Shown: positions 28,561 through 37,966, counted from the first letter of the stretch. The stretch: DNA of 64,000 nucleotides from Prado023 sp963714995 (GCA_963714995.1 CAVQQP010000005.1:146726-210725), one strand, 5' to 3'. A program made the numbers and translations. Notes: generated by a model not told the origin, from the sequence alone.

Positions 28561-29253
28561 ATGCCGCCTGCCGCTGCCGAGCCACGGGTCCTCGTCGTCG
28601 ATGACGAGGAGAACGTCGCCTTCCTGATCTCCTCGGCCCTGCGCCTGTCCGGGTACGAGACCCTCGTGGCGACGACGGGCATCCAGGCCGTCGAGGATGT
28701 CGGCCGGTTCGCTCCCCATGTCATCGTGCTGGACGTCATGCTCCCGGACATCGACGGGTTCGAGGTGCTGCGCCGGATCCGCTCCGGCGGCTCCCAGGCG
28801 CCGGTCCTCTTCGTCACCGCGCGCGGCGCGACGACCGACCGGGTCCGGGGGCTGACCAGCGGCGGGGACGACTACATCGTCAAGCCCTTCGAGCTCGAGG
28901 AGCTCGTGGCCCGGGTCCAGGTCGCTGTCCGGCGATCGGGCGTCGGCGAGAGGTCGTCACGGCTGGCCGTCGGGGACCTGTCCATGGATCTCGACTCGCA
29001 CCGGGTGTGGCGCGGCGAGGTGGAGGCGCACCTGACCGCGACCGAGTTCACCCTGCTTCGGGTCCTGATGGCCAACGCGGGGCGGGTGGTGACCCGGGAG
29101 CAGATCCTGGACTCCGTGTGGCAGTACGACTTCAACGGCGAGTCCTCGATCATCGAGTCGTTCATCCGCAACCTGCGCAAGAAGGTCGATGCCACCGAGC
29201 CGAAGCTGATCCATACGGTCCGTGGGGTCGGATACACCGTCCGGGAGCCCTGA
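28561..29253 (+). CDS. OmpR-family response regulator
   Basis: This 230-aa protein has an N-terminal receiver (RVLVVDDEE, phosphorylatable Asp in VIVLDVMLPDIDG, Lys in DYIVKPF) and a C-terminal winged helix typical of OmpR/PhoB (TATEFTLLRVLM, SFIRNLRKKVD, RGVGYTVRE). It shares one base with the following kinase gene (TGATG), so they form a two-component operon. The signal and regulon are unknown. The flanking secreted protein and DUF2202 protein are candidates for control because both are envelope proteins. Confidence 0.93.
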   Translation: MPPAAAEPRVLVVDDEENVAFLISSALRLSGYETLVATTGIQAVEDVGRFAPHVIVLDVMLPDIDGFEVLRRIRSGGSQAPVLFVTARGATTDRVRGLTSGGDDYIVKPFELEELVARVQVAVRRSGVGERSSRLAVGDLSMDLDSHRVWRGEVEAHLTATEFTLLRVLMANAGRVVTREQILDSVWQYDFNGESSIIESFIRNLRKKVDATEPKLIHTVRGVGYTVREP

Positions 29254-30642
29254 TGTCGCTGCGGACCCGGCTGCTCGTGGGCCTGGGGATCATCGCCGGG
29301 CTCCTGGTCGTCTCCGGGTTGCTCATCCTGGGCATCCAGCGCGCCTTCCTCGTCGGCCAGCTCGACGATCGGATGAACCGCCAGGTGCAGAACGCCAGGG
29401 CCCAGGTGGCCGCCGGCGAGGAGCTGCCCACTCCTGGACCCGGCCAGCAGCGGCAGTCGCGCGGGCTGGCCGAGGTGTACCTGGGGGTGCTCACCGCGAC
29501 CGGCCTGGAGACGTTGAACACCCCGGTGACTGATCCGGGTCTCACCCCGACGCTCGATCCGGCGGATCCTCCGCCCTCGCCGGCGACCGTACCTGCCACG
29601 GGCGGGGAGGCCGAGTCGATGCGGATCATCACCTCGGAGCTGTCCGATGACCGGTCCCTGGTCCTGGGCCGGTCCATGGGGGAGGTCGATACCGCGCTGA
29701 CCGGGCTGAGGACGACCCTGCTGCTGGTCGGCAGCGTGCTGCTGGCGGTGATCGCCCTGGTGTTCTGGTGGATGCACCGGCTGGGGATCGACCCGATCCT
29801 GCGGGTGACCCGCGTCGCTCGGTCCATCAGCGCCGGGGACACCAGCCAGCGGGTGGAGCCCTTCCCCGCCGGGACCGAGGCCCACGACCTGGGCACCGCG
29901 TTCAACCAGCTCGTGGACACGAGCGAGGCCACACAGGAGCGGCTGCGCCAGTTCGTCGCCGACGCCTCCCACGAGCTGCGCACGCCCCTGGTGACCCTCA
30001 AGGGGTACGCCGCGCTGTACGGGGCCGGCGGGCTGCCCGATGAGCAGGGCACCGCCGATGCGATGCGCCGGATCAAGCAGGAGGCCGACCGGATGGGCCG
30101 TCTCGTGGACGACCTCCTGCTCCTGGCCGAGCTCGACAGGGGGCCGACACTGAGCCTCGGGCCGGTCGACCTCGTGGGGATCCTCGAGGACCTCGCCGGG
30201 GACCTCCGGGCCGTGGACCCGGACCGGGTGATCACTGTCCACGCGCCCGGGAGTGCCGTCGTCCAGGGCGACCGGGACCGGCTGATCCAGGTGGTCGCCG
30301 CGCTGACGAACAACGCCCTGCGCCACACCCCCACGGGCACGGCGATCGACCTCCGGATCGTGTCGAGTGCCGCATCCGTGCGCATCGAGGTGGCCGATCA
30401 CGGCCCGGGCATCGCCGCCGAGGACCTGGCCAAGGTGTTCGACCGGTTCTATCGCGGCGACGTGGCTCGGGCGCGTGCCTCCGGCGGCAGCGGCCTCGGG
30501 CCTGGCAATCGCCTCGGCGATCGTGGCGGCCCACGGCGGCACCGTGGGGGTCCAGAGCCCTCCCGGCGGGGGGGCGACCTTCTGGGCGGAGCTGCCCGTC
30601 GCCGGGCCGCCGACGCGGTCGGACGCGCCCGGCGGCGGCTGA
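29253..30642 (+). CDS. Membrane sensor histidine kinase (frameshift in the assembly)
   Basis: This protein would be about 462 aa. It has an N-terminal helix, an extracytoplasmic loop of about 120 residues rich in Pro/Thr, a second helix (LLVGSVLLAVIALVFWW), a HAMP domain, an H-box DASHELRTPL and the ATPase boxes TNNALRH and DHGPGIA. The frame breaks in the G2 box at 30,498-30,500. Removing one G from GGG restores GGSGLGLAIASAI, the canonical sequence, and then GGTVGVQSPPGGGATF to the stop. This makes an assembly homopolymer error much likelier than mutation. It pairs with the regulator just upstream. Confidence 0.92.
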
Positions 30643-30647
30643 CGAGC

Positions 30648-30683
30648 AGCAGGCCCTGCACGGGGACGGGTGCAGGGCCTGCT
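30648..30683. terminator. Strong hairpin between the sensor kinase and the convergent DUF2202 gene
   Basis: AGCAGGCCCTGCA and TGCAGGGCCTGCT form a perfect 13-bp stem with a 10-base loop. It sits six bases after the kinase stop and 43 bases beyond the DUF2202 stop, so it can serve both strands. Confidence 0.75.
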
Positions 30684-30725
30684 GTGTCGGTGCGGGTCGG
30701 GCGGGCGCCCGGTCAGCGGGTGCGG

Positions 30726-31526
30726 TCAGGTGTTGGTGACCGTTCCACCGTTGCGCTGGAACGCGGCCAGGTGCCGTTGGCTGCCGGCGAGCAGATTCTC
30801 GAGCACGGCTGTGACGTCGGCGGGTGCCTCCAGCTCCAGGGCCGCCTCCAGGTCCTCGATGTCGGTGACCTCGACCGCGACGCCGACCTGGACGGCCTGT
30901 GCCCGACTCGTCTCGACCTGGACGGCGAGGGAGTCGTAGAGCGCCTGCAGGCTGTCGTCGACGAACACACCGGGCGCCAGGTCCTTGGTCGGGTCGGCCA
31001 CGTCGTAGCGCTCCAGCAGCACCTGCACCTCGCTCATGTGGGTGGACTCCGCGCGGCTGATGTTGCTGAACACACGGGCGTCGGGGTACTCGCCCATCGC
31101 CAGCGTGTACACGTCCCGGGCCAGCTTCTCCTCCTGGACCATGAACACCAGCTGCGCCTCGACCTCGGGGCTGATCTCAGCCCCCGGCACCGCCGCCGGG
31201 ATGTCCTCGGCATGCGCCTCCCGCTGCGTGCCCTGGCCGTGATCGCCGGTGCCGTTCGCTCCCTGGCCGTTCCCCTGGCCGCCGCCGTAGCCGCCGCCCT
31301 GGCCGCCGCCCTGGCCGTTGCCGATGCCCTGGCCGAGGCCGTTGCCCTGACCCCAGCCGTTTCCCTGCCCGGTGGTGGCGCTGTGCTCCTCCGACGTCAC
31401 CGGCGCAGCCTGCGCAGCGACCGGGGTCGTGTCGGCCTCGCTGGCGTCGAGGGCCACCGTCAGCCCTGCCACCCCGAGCACGCCGACACCTGCCAGCAGC
31501 AGGGCCGCTGTCACGTTCCTGTCCAT
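30726..31526 (-). CDS. Secreted DUF2202 (ferritin-like helical) protein with a Gly/Gln/Asn-rich linker
   Basis: This 266-aa exported protein starts MDRNVTAALL with a signal-peptide-like hydrophobic segment. Next comes a low-complexity stretch of about 45 residues built from GQGNG and GGGQG units (coded around 31,251-31,375), then a DUF2202 domain. That domain shows VQEEKLARDVY, ESTHMSEV and a C-terminal helix with GSQRHLAAFQ. The Glu and His residues on paired helices fit a ferritin-like four-helix bundle, though metal binding is not proven. The ribosome site GAAGGGG lies about eight bases before the ATG. The role is unknown; it may be a wall-associated metal or stress protein. Confidence 0.8.
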   Translation of the reverse strand: MDRNVTAALLLAGVGVLGVAGLTVALDASEADTTPVAAQAAPVTSEEHSATTGQGNGWGQGNGLGQGIGNGQGGGQGGGYGGGQGNGQGANGTGDHGQGTQREAHAEDIPAAVPGAEISPEVEAQLVFMVQEEKLARDVYTLAMGEYPDARVFSNISRAESTHMSEVQVLLERYDVADPTKDLAPGVFVDDSLQALYDSLAVQVETSRAQAVQVGVAVEVTDIEDLEAALELEAPADVTAVLENLLAGSQRHLAAFQRNGGTVTNT

Positions 31527-31708
31527 GTGGTCCACCCCTTCGGTCCGACCCGCGGCACCATGCCCGGGTCCCTCGTGATCACCACGATGCCCGGTGTACC
31601 TGCACCCCCCTGGGACAGCAGCAGGAGATCTGCTGGAGGCTGTGCGTGGAACAGGTAAGGGCGGCGCCGCGGAGATCGTCTCCGTGCGCAACGCGGCGAC
31701 CCACGGCC

Positions 31709-32617
31709 TCAGCTCGTGACGTCCTTGTTGGCGAACCGGGCCCAGGCCAGGGCGAGGAACACCACGATGTAGCCGAGGTCCACCAGCAGGCCGGTGCGCA
31801 TCACCTCGGTGAACACCGGGTCGCGGAACAGGTCGACGAACGCCGCCCAGCGGTGCACCAGCAGCCAGGGCGCCAGCCAGTCCAGCTGCGGGATCCCGTC
31901 CATGATCCACATCGCGCTCGAGACGATCGTCGTGGTGACCATCGCCGCGATCGGCTGCTCGGTCAGGGTGGAGACGAACAGGCCGATGGCCGCCAGCCCG
32001 GCCAGCCCCGCGGTGACGTAGAGGACGGCCAGGCCCACCCGAGCCAGGGCCTCGACCAGTGAGATCTGGTTGCCCGACAGCAGCGTCGTGGGGCCAAGGC
32101 CCAGCAGCGCGCCGCCCACGATGATGCCCGTGCCGGCCACGACACCTGCCCCGATCAGCGCCCCGACCACCAGGGACAGGTACTTCACGCCCAGCAACCG
32201 GGTGCGCCCCACGGGCACGGTGAGCAGGTAGCGCAGCGTGCCGATGTTGGCCTCGCCCGCGACCGTGTCACCGGACAGCACCGCCACCGCCAGCGGCAGG
32301 AACAGCGCCATCTCGACCGTCAGCGCGGTCAGGGCCACGAACACGCCGTTGGAGGTCGCCGCCGAGATCAGGTCCGGGCCGTCGCCCTCGGAGGAGGGGT
32401 CGGACGCGCGCAGGGCGATGGACAGCAGGATCGGGACGGCGGCCAGCACCAGGACTCCGGCCTTGTTCCGGCGCCGGCCCAGGATCAGGCGCATCTCCGA
32501 GCGCAGCAACCGCCACGACGCACCGAGGGTCCCCTGGGACTGCCTCGGCGCAGTGCCGCCCGCGCCCGTCGCGCGGGGCGGGGAGCCGCCCACCCCGGTG
32601 GCCTCAGCCGCTGACAT
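31709..32617 (-). CDS. ABC-2 type transporter permease
   Basis: This 302-aa protein has a cytoplasmic N-terminal segment of about 45 residues and six likely membrane helices. The family pattern is visible: SEMRLILGRRRNKAG before helix 1, a SGDTVAGEANIGTLRYLL coupling segment, and a C-terminal YIVVFLALAWARF helix. It is the membrane half of an exporter whose ATPase is encoded just upstream with a 14-base overlap. The substrate is unknown. Confidence 0.87.
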   Translation of the reverse strand: MSAAEATGVGGSPPRATGAGGTAPRQSQGTLGASWRLLRSEMRLILGRRRNKAGVLVLAAVPILLSIALRASDPSSEGDGPDLISAATSNGVFVALTALTVEMALFLPLAVAVLSGDTVAGEANIGTLRYLLTVPVGRTRLLGVKYLSLVVGALIGAGVVAGTGIIVGGALLGLGPTTLLSGNQISLVEALARVGLAVLYVTAGLAGLAAIGLFVSTLTEQPIAAMVTTTIVSSAMWIMDGIPQLDWLAPWLLVHRWAAFVDLFRDPVFTEVMRTGLLVDLGYIVVFLALAWARFANKDVTS

Positions 32618-33593
32618 CGAAGCCCTCCCCGGTCAGGGAGACGAACAGGTCCTCCAGGCTGGGGGTCTGCACCGCGAAGCCGCGCACGCCGACCCCGGCG
32701 GCGACCAGCGCGGCCACGATCTGCTCCGGGGGGACGTCCCCCGGGGGTGCCGACGCCCCGCTCCCGGTCATCACGACACCCGTCAGGCCCAGTGCGCGCA
32801 GGGTGTCGGCGGCCAGCTCGGGCTGGGCGGTCGTCACCTCGACGACTGCCGACGCCCCCGCTGCACGGACCTCGCCGACCGTGCCCTGCGCGACCAGTCG
32901 ACCCTCGCGCATCACCCCGACGTGCGAGCACATCTGCTCGACCTCCGAGAGCAGGTGGCTGGAGACGAGCACGGTGGCGCCGTCGCCGGCGAGCGAGGCG
33001 ACCAGGTGGCGCACCTCCCGGGTGCCCTGCGGGTCCAGGCCGTTGGTCGGCTCGTCGAGGACCAGCAGGTCGCGGGGGGCCAGCAGGGCGGCGGCGATCG
33101 CCAGCCGCTGGCGCATCCCGAGGGAGTAGGCCCGGTACCTCTTGCCGGCGGCGGCGAGCAGCCCGACCCGGTCGAGCGCGCCGTCGATCCGCTGCGCGGC
33201 CGTGCGCGGATCGGCGTACCGGTCGGCCGAGTCCAGCCGCGCCAGGTTCTCCCGACCCGACAGGTACGGGTGGAAGGCCGGACCCTCGACCAGCGATCCC
33301 ACGCGGGGCAGGACCGCCTCCGCGCCGCCGGGCATCGGGGCGCCGAGCAGGTCGATCTGTCCGCCGGTCGGGCGGACCAGGCCGAGCAGCATCCGGATCG
33401 TGGTCGTCTTGCCCGACCCGTTCGGGCCGAGGAAGCCGTACACCGCGCCGGTCGGGACGTCGAGGTCGATGGCGTCGACGACCGTCTGGGACCCGAACCG
33501 CTTGGTGAGGCCGGCGCTGGTGACCGCCGCGGTGGGGCTGTCGGACGGTCCGGCGCCGGCGTGCGCTGCTCGGTGCGGGTCCGCCGCCGTCAC
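32604..33593 (-). CDS. ABC transporter ATP-binding protein (exporter type)
   Basis: This 329-aa ATPase has Walker A GPNGSGKTTT, a signature YSLGMRQRL, Walker B LLVLDEPTNGLDPQG and the switch His in VLVSSHLLSE. The C-terminal 90 residues form the extra domain seen in CcmA/NatA-like exporters. The GTG start overlaps the lipoprotein-carrier-like gene as GTGA and the stop overlaps the permease start. It powers the ABC-2 permease at 31.7 kb. A drug, lipid or antimicrobial-peptide substrate is possible but cannot be chosen. Confidence 0.9.
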   Translation of the reverse strand: MTAADPHRAAHAGAGPSDSPTAAVTSAGLTKRFGSQTVVDAIDLDVPTGAVYGFLGPNGSGKTTTIRMLLGLVRPTGGQIDLLGAPMPGGAEAVLPRVGSLVEGPAFHPYLSGRENLARLDSADRYADPRTAAQRIDGALDRVGLLAAAGKRYRAYSLGMRQRLAIAAALLAPRDLLVLDEPTNGLDPQGTREVRHLVASLAGDGATVLVSSHLLSEVEQMCSHVGVMREGRLVAQGTVGEVRAAGASAVVEVTTAQPELAADTLRALGLTGVVMTGSGASAPPGDVPPEQIVAALVAAGVGVRGFAVQTPSLEDLFVSLTGEGFDVSG

Positions 33594-34765
33594 TGGGCGG
33601 CCAGGGCGGCGCCGAGCGCCTCCGGGCTGACCGCACCGACCGCGACCCTGCCGTCGTCGGTGAGGATCGCCGAGAACAGCGTGCCGCGCAGCACCCGGCC
33701 CGACCCCCACGCCCCGGACTCGGCGGGCAGCGCCTCGATCAGGGCCAGTGCGGTCCTGGCCGGGTCGTCGCCACCGCTGAAGTCCGGCTCGTCGGTCGTC
33801 GTGCGCATCCCGTCCTCGGCCAGGTCGGCCAGCGCGTCGACCGGCAGGTCAGTGATGACGACCGTGCTCCAGCCCTCGCCCACGACCGTGGGCTCGGCGC
33901 CCTCGGGAAGGTCGGGAGTGGTCCCCGTCGATTCGCCCATGGCGCCCGCATCGGGGGCCGCATGCTCGGTGACGGTCGCCCCGGGCGGCGGGGTGAACTC
34001 GAACAGGGACGCGTCCGGCGTCGCATAGTCCACCGAGCTGAAGCCCACCTCGAACGCAGGATCGGGGATCGCCGTGGAGTACACCCGCACCCGCAGCGGC
34101 ACGTTGGTCTCGGCGTCCATCGACAGCGTGACGCGCGCCACGAGGGTCTCGGGATCCCTCGGGGTCAGGACCAGCTCGTACACGTCGCGCCCGGCCACCG
34201 TGCCGACACCCGACGTGGTCACCTCGGTGCTCGGATCGATCGCCTCGAGGGCCATCGCAGCGGCCTCCTGCGGGGTGCTCGGCAGCTCGACCCCCGGCGG
34301 CAGCCCGGACCCGTCGAGGTCGCCGCCCTTCGTGCCGTCATGCTCCGGAAGGAGGTACCGGTCGGCGGTCGCGTTCGCGCTCGACCAGACCCAGGCCTCC
34401 TGGCCGTTGCGCACGACCGTGGTCTCCGCGGCGCGCTCGATCAGCGCCAGGCGTTGGCGCTCGGGCCCGTCGGTCCAGACCCGCAGCGTGCTCTCCCCGC
34501 TGGCCAGGGCCAGGGGCCCGGACGAGGGCATCATGCCCATCGGCAGGTCGGGCAGGCCGAGGTCGGCGCTGGTGGCGACCGTCCCGGAGACCGCGGTGGC
34601 GCTGGGCTGCGCCAGGGCGACCAGCAGCTCCTCGGCCGTGCGCGGCTCGAGCCCGGAGTCGGCGGTGGCGGCCATCGGCGCAAGTGCGGCGCCCCCGACG
34701 ACGAGGATCGCCGCGCCTGCGGGCACGGCCCAGCGCACGCGGGGTCGCTGATCGAAGATGCTCAT
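33590..34765 (-). CDS. LolA-like (DUF2092-type) exported protein with an N-terminal membrane anchor
   Basis: This 391-aa protein begins with one hydrophobic segment (RWAVPAGAAILVVGGAALA). A large beta-rich region follows, with VSGTVATSADLGLP, RQRLALIERAAETTVVRNGQEAWVWSS, GRDVYELVLTPRD and VDYATPDASLFEFTPPPGA. This is the curved beta-sheet pattern of LolA/LppX/DUF2092 lipid-carrier folds. It leads the operon with the ABC ATPase and permease, so it may deliver or receive the exported hydrophobic molecule. That is inference from context and fold. There is no lipobox Cys. Confidence 0.72.
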   Translation of the reverse strand: MSIFDQRPRVRWAVPAGAAILVVGGAALAPMAATADSGLEPRTAEELLVALAQPSATAVSGTVATSADLGLPDLPMGMMPSSGPLALASGESTLRVWTDGPERQRLALIERAAETTVVRNGQEAWVWSSANATADRYLLPEHDGTKGGDLDGSGLPPGVELPSTPQEAAAMALEAIDPSTEVTTSGVGTVAGRDVYELVLTPRDPETLVARVTLSMDAETNVPLRVRVYSTAIPDPAFEVGFSSVDYATPDASLFEFTPPPGATVTEHAAPDAGAMGESTGTTPDLPEGAEPTVVGEGWSTVVITDLPVDALADLAEDGMRTTTDEPDFSGGDDPARTALALIEALPAESGAWGSGRVLRGTLFSAILTDDGRVAVGAVSPEALGAALAAQ

Positions 34766-34821
34766 GGCTCAATCATGCGCCCGTTGTGCCCCGGCGTCAC
34801 TCGGGCCTTTCCCGCGAGGGT

Positions 34822-34986
34822 GCGCACACGAATTCGCCCGTCAGAGCGAGGTCTGACGGAGCATCTCCCGGGACGCACATCGAACCGCCCGATAGCGGCC
34901 CTCCACGAGCCTCAATGGGGCGGTTCAGTGTGCGCGGGGCGATGGCCGGACCTGCACGCGGGTGAGACGGCCGGTTTCGTGTGCGC
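34822..34986. repeat. Nested inverted-repeat element between two ABC operons
   Basis: This 280-base gap (34,766-35,045) has no gene but is highly structured. An outer pair of 21-base arms (34,822-34,842 and 34,966-34,986) begins GCGCACACGAA on each strand. An inner pair of 17-base arms (34,874-34,890 and 34,918-34,934) reads CGCACATCGAACCGCCC and, reversed, CGCACACTGAACCGCCC. A third perfect 7-bp hairpin, CGTCAGA/TCTGACG, lies at 34,839-34,858. Related arms occur at 8.39 and 51.1 kb. It could be a REP/MITE-like element or a folded RNA or terminator. Confidence 0.6.
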
Positions 34987-35045
34987 CGGACGCGGGCGGG
35001 CACTCCCACGCCCCGCGGGGAGACCCGGCTCCTGCTTGGTGAGCC

Positions 35046-35867
35046 CTACGACCCCAGCTCGTGGGCGAGGTCGGCGAGCTCGGCACCACCGGCCATGGCC
35101 GCGACGAGCTCGTCGAGCTCGACCTCGTCCTTGAGCCAGCGGTTGGTCATCCGCCCGCGCTTGAGCAGCACGAACTCGTCGCCGACCATGTAGGCGTGGT
35201 GCGGGTTGTGCGTGATCAGCACGACGCCGATCCCGCGGTCCCGGGCGTCCCGGACGAACTTCAGGACCTTCCCGGACTGCTTGACGCCCAGTGCTGAGGT
35301 GGGCTCGTCGAGGATGACGACCTCGGCGCCGAAGTAGACCGCACGGGCGATCGCGACCGCCTGCCGCTCGCCGCCGGACAGGGTGCCGATCGGCTGGTCG
35401 GGGTCGCGCAGGTCGATGCCGAACATCATGAGCTCGCGCCGGGCGATCTCCTGGCCCTTCTTGATGTCCATGCGCCGGAACGGCCCCCACCCCTTCTGCG
35501 GCTCGCGGCCGAGCACGAAGTTGCGCCACACGCTCATCAACGGGATCGTCGCGAGGTCCTGGAACACCGTGGCGATCCCGGCGTCACCGGCGTCCTTCGG
35601 CGATCCGAAGACTGTGGGCTTGCCCGCGACGTACATCGTCCCGGAGTCGTTCTGGTGCACCCCGGACAGGATCTTGATCAGCGTGGACTTGCCGGCGCCG
35701 TTGTCGCCGAGCACGCACGTGACCCGGCCGTGGGTGACGTCCATCGACACCCCGTCGAGGGCCACGACGCTGCCGAACGTCTTGCCGACGTCCTCCAGCC
35801 GCAGGTACATGTCAGGGGCATCCGGGGAGGGAGCCCGCGGTGCGGTGGGGGGAACCTGCTCGGTCAT
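35046..35867 (-). CDS. Sugar-type ABC importer ATP-binding protein (single NBD, RbsA/FrcA-like)
   Basis: This 273-aa ATPase has Walker A GDNGAGKST, signature LSGGERQAV, Walker B VVILDEPTSALG and switch His in LITHNPHHA. It has a single nucleotide-binding domain, like FrcA, not the double RbsA. The start overlaps the permease stop as ATGA. With the permease and binding protein it makes a complete ribose-class importer. By family it would import a sugar or sugar alcohol; the exact sugar is unknown. Confidence 0.92.
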   Translation of the reverse strand: MTEQVPPTAPRAPSPDAPDMYLRLEDVGKTFGSVVALDGVSMDVTHGRVTCVLGDNGAGKSTLIKILSGVHQNDSGTMYVAGKPTVFGSPKDAGDAGIATVFQDLATIPLMSVWRNFVLGREPQKGWGPFRRMDIKKGQEIARRELMMFGIDLRDPDQPIGTLSGGERQAVAIARAVYFGAEVVILDEPTSALGVKQSGKVLKFVRDARDRGIGVVLITHNPHHAYMVGDEFVLLKRGRMTNRWLKDEVELDELVAAMAGGAELADLAHELGS

Positions 35868-36931
35868 TTCGCACTCCCCCCGGCCCGGTCACGGACCCAC
35901 ATGTTGAGCATCACCGCGGCGAAGAGGATCAGGCCGAAGAAGGTGAACCGCCAGGTGGAGTCCCATCCGGCGTACTGGATGCCCAGGGTGGTCATGCCCA
36001 GGATCAGCGCGCCGAGGCTGGCGCCGATCACCGAGCCGGCGCCGCCGGTCATGAGCGTCCCGCCCACGACCGCGGCGATGATGTAGTAGAACTCGTAGCC
36101 GGTGCCCTGTCCGGCGCTGACCGACGTGAGCTCCACGGCGTTGATCGTGCCCACCAGCGCCGCGGCCAGCGAGACGGTCACGAACATGCTCACCTTCGTC
36201 CGGCGCACGGGCACGCCCACGTTGCGGGCGGCGTTCTTGTCGCCGCCGACCGCGTAGATCCAGTTGCCCTGCCGGGTGCGCTGCAGGACCCACGTGCCGG
36301 CGACGATCGCCAGCAGCCACCAGCCGACCGACACGGTGAACGGCCAGGACGAGTCCAGCCGTGAGCCGAACACCCACTGGGCGGCCGTGTAGCCGCTCGC
36401 CTCGTCGATCCCGCCCACGCGGACCTGCCCGGTGATCGCCTGGGTCACGCCGGAGTTCGCGCCGAGCAGCACGAACATCGTGGCCAGGGTGACGATGAAG
36501 CTGGGGAGCTTCGTCCAGGTCACCAGCAGCCCGTTGACCAGGCCGATGAGGACTGCGAACACGATCACGATGGCCAGCGCCGGCCAGAAGCCCAGGCCGA
36601 CCTCCGAGATCAGCAGCCCGAGCAGCAGGCCGGTGGACCCGGTCATCACGCCGCTGGACAGGTCGACCTCGCCGCTGATCATCAGCAGGCAGACGGCGCA
36701 GGCCATGATCCCGTAGGACGCCGAGACCGACATCCAGGAGGTGACCCCGGCCGGTGAGTTGAACGTCCCGGTCTCGTCGGCCAGCGAGAAGAAGACGAAC
36801 ACCACGATCGCGGCGATCAGTGCCCCGACCGAGGGGCGCACGAGCAGCTTGCGCCAGAGGGGCTCGTGCCGGAGCCGCTCGTCGGTCCTCGGCGCGGGGG
36901 CCGGCGCCGGAGCAGGTGCGGTGGTGGCCAT
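35864..36931 (-). CDS. Sugar-type ABC importer permease (RbsC-like)
   Basis: This 355-aa inner-membrane protein has about nine or ten helices. The RbsC family motifs are visible: GEVDLSSGVMTGSTG, NGLLVTWTKLPSFIVTLATM and TGGAGSVIGASLGALILG near the C terminus. The first 25 residues are Ala/Pro-rich. It lies three bases downstream of the binding-protein gene and overlaps the ATPase gene, so the three are one operon. Confidence 0.92.
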   Translation of the reverse strand: MATTAPAPAPAPAPRTDERLRHEPLWRKLLVRPSVGALIAAIVVFVFFSLADETGTFNSPAGVTSWMSVSASYGIMACAVCLLMISGEVDLSSGVMTGSTGLLLGLLISEVGLGFWPALAIVIVFAVLIGLVNGLLVTWTKLPSFIVTLATMFVLLGANSGVTQAITGQVRVGGIDEASGYTAAQWVFGSRLDSSWPFTVSVGWWLLAIVAGTWVLQRTRQGNWIYAVGGDKNAARNVGVPVRRTKVSMFVTVSLAAALVGTINAVELTSVSAGQGTGYEFYYIIAAVVGGTLMTGGAGSVIGASLGALILGMTTLGIQYAGWDSTWRFTFFGLILFAAVMLNMWVRDRAGGSAK

Positions 36932-36934
36932 CGA

Positions 36935-37966
36935 CTACCTCGTTCCCTGGTCGGACAGTGCGGCGATCGAGGCCGCGTTCTCCTCGGTGACGAAGCTCGG
37001 GCCGGTGGCCACGATCGTGTTCGCCCCGACCTCGTTGCGGTTGCGCACCGCGAGCTCGAGGAAGGTCACGGGCAGGTACCCCTGCAGGTAGGGCTGCTGG
37101 TCGACCGCGAACTCGATCGCGCCGGCGCCGATCGCGTCGAGCACGTCGGGGCTCAGGTCGAACGTCGCCAGGGTCGCGTCGCGGGACGTGACCTCCTTGA
37201 GCGCGGCCATCGCGATGTCCGGGTCGAGCGTCAGGACGGCGTCCGGGGACTCGGCCGCCATCTTCGCGCCGATCTCCCGCGCGGTGCTGGCCGGGTCGGC
37301 CTTCCCGGTGACCTGCACGGTGAGGAGCTCGCCGCCGGACTCCGCCAGGCCCTCCTTGGCCCCGGCGCAGCGCTCCTGCAGGCCGATGTTGTTGACCTCG
37401 TGCAGCACGCACAGCACCGTCGACGAGCCACCCTCAGCCAGCTTCCGCCCGGCGCCGACCCCGGCGATGCGTTCGCTCTGGCCGACGTGGGTGATCACGT
37501 TGGGCATCTGCTCGAGGAGGTCGGATCCGGAGTTGAGGGTGACGATCGGGACGCCGGCGGCCTCCGCCTCGGCCAGGGCCCCCGAGATCGCGCCGATGTC
37601 CGGGGCGGACACGGCCAGGCCGTCCGCGCCCTGGTTCAGGGCGGCCCGGATCATCTCGGACTGCTTCTTGGCGTCGCCCGCGGAGCCCTGGTAGTCCAGC
37701 GTCACCTCGGGCAGCGTCGCGGCGGAGTCCTGCGCCCCCTTGCGCACGATCGACCAGAAGCCGCCGTCGTCGCCGTGGGTGATCATCGCGATCCGCATGG
37801 GCCCGGTGTGCACTGCGGCGTCCTCGCCGCCGCTGGAGCGGTTCACCGGGTCGACGGTGCAGGCCGCCAGGGGCAGGGCGACCAGCGTGGCGGCCAGGAG
37901 CACCGACGTGCGCCTGCGCGCTGATGCCGACCGCAGGGGTGACAGCGCGGTGGGTGGCAGGGGCAT
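36935..37966 (-). CDS. Sugar-type ABC importer substrate-binding lipoprotein
   Basis: This 343-aa exported lipoprotein has a signal peptide ending in the lipobox LAAC (VALPLAAC, about residue 35). A type-1 periplasmic binding fold (Peripla_BP_4) follows, with RIAMITHGDDGGFWSIVRKG, GADGLAVSAPD and IPIVTLNSG-like segments. The start was set at 37,966 because GGAAGG stands nine bases before that ATG; an in-frame ATG 17 codons earlier would spoil the signal peptide. The ligand is unknown. It is first in the importer operon. Confidence 0.9.
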   Translation of the reverse strand: MPLPPTALSPLRSASARRRTSVLLAATLVALPLAACTVDPVNRSSGGEDAAVHTGPMRIAMITHGDDGGFWSIVRKGAQDSAATLPEVTLDYQGSAGDAKKQSEMIRAALNQGADGLAVSAPDIGAISGALAEAEAAGVPIVTLNSGSDLLEQMPNVITHVGQSERIAGVGAGRKLAEGGSSTVLCVLHEVNNIGLQERCAGAKEGLAESGGELLTVQVTGKADPASTAREIGAKMAAESPDAVLTLDPDIAMAALKEVTSRDATLATFDLSPDVLDAIGAGAIEFAVDQQPYLQGYLPVTFLELAVRNRNEVGANTIVATGPSFVTEENAASIAALSDQGTR

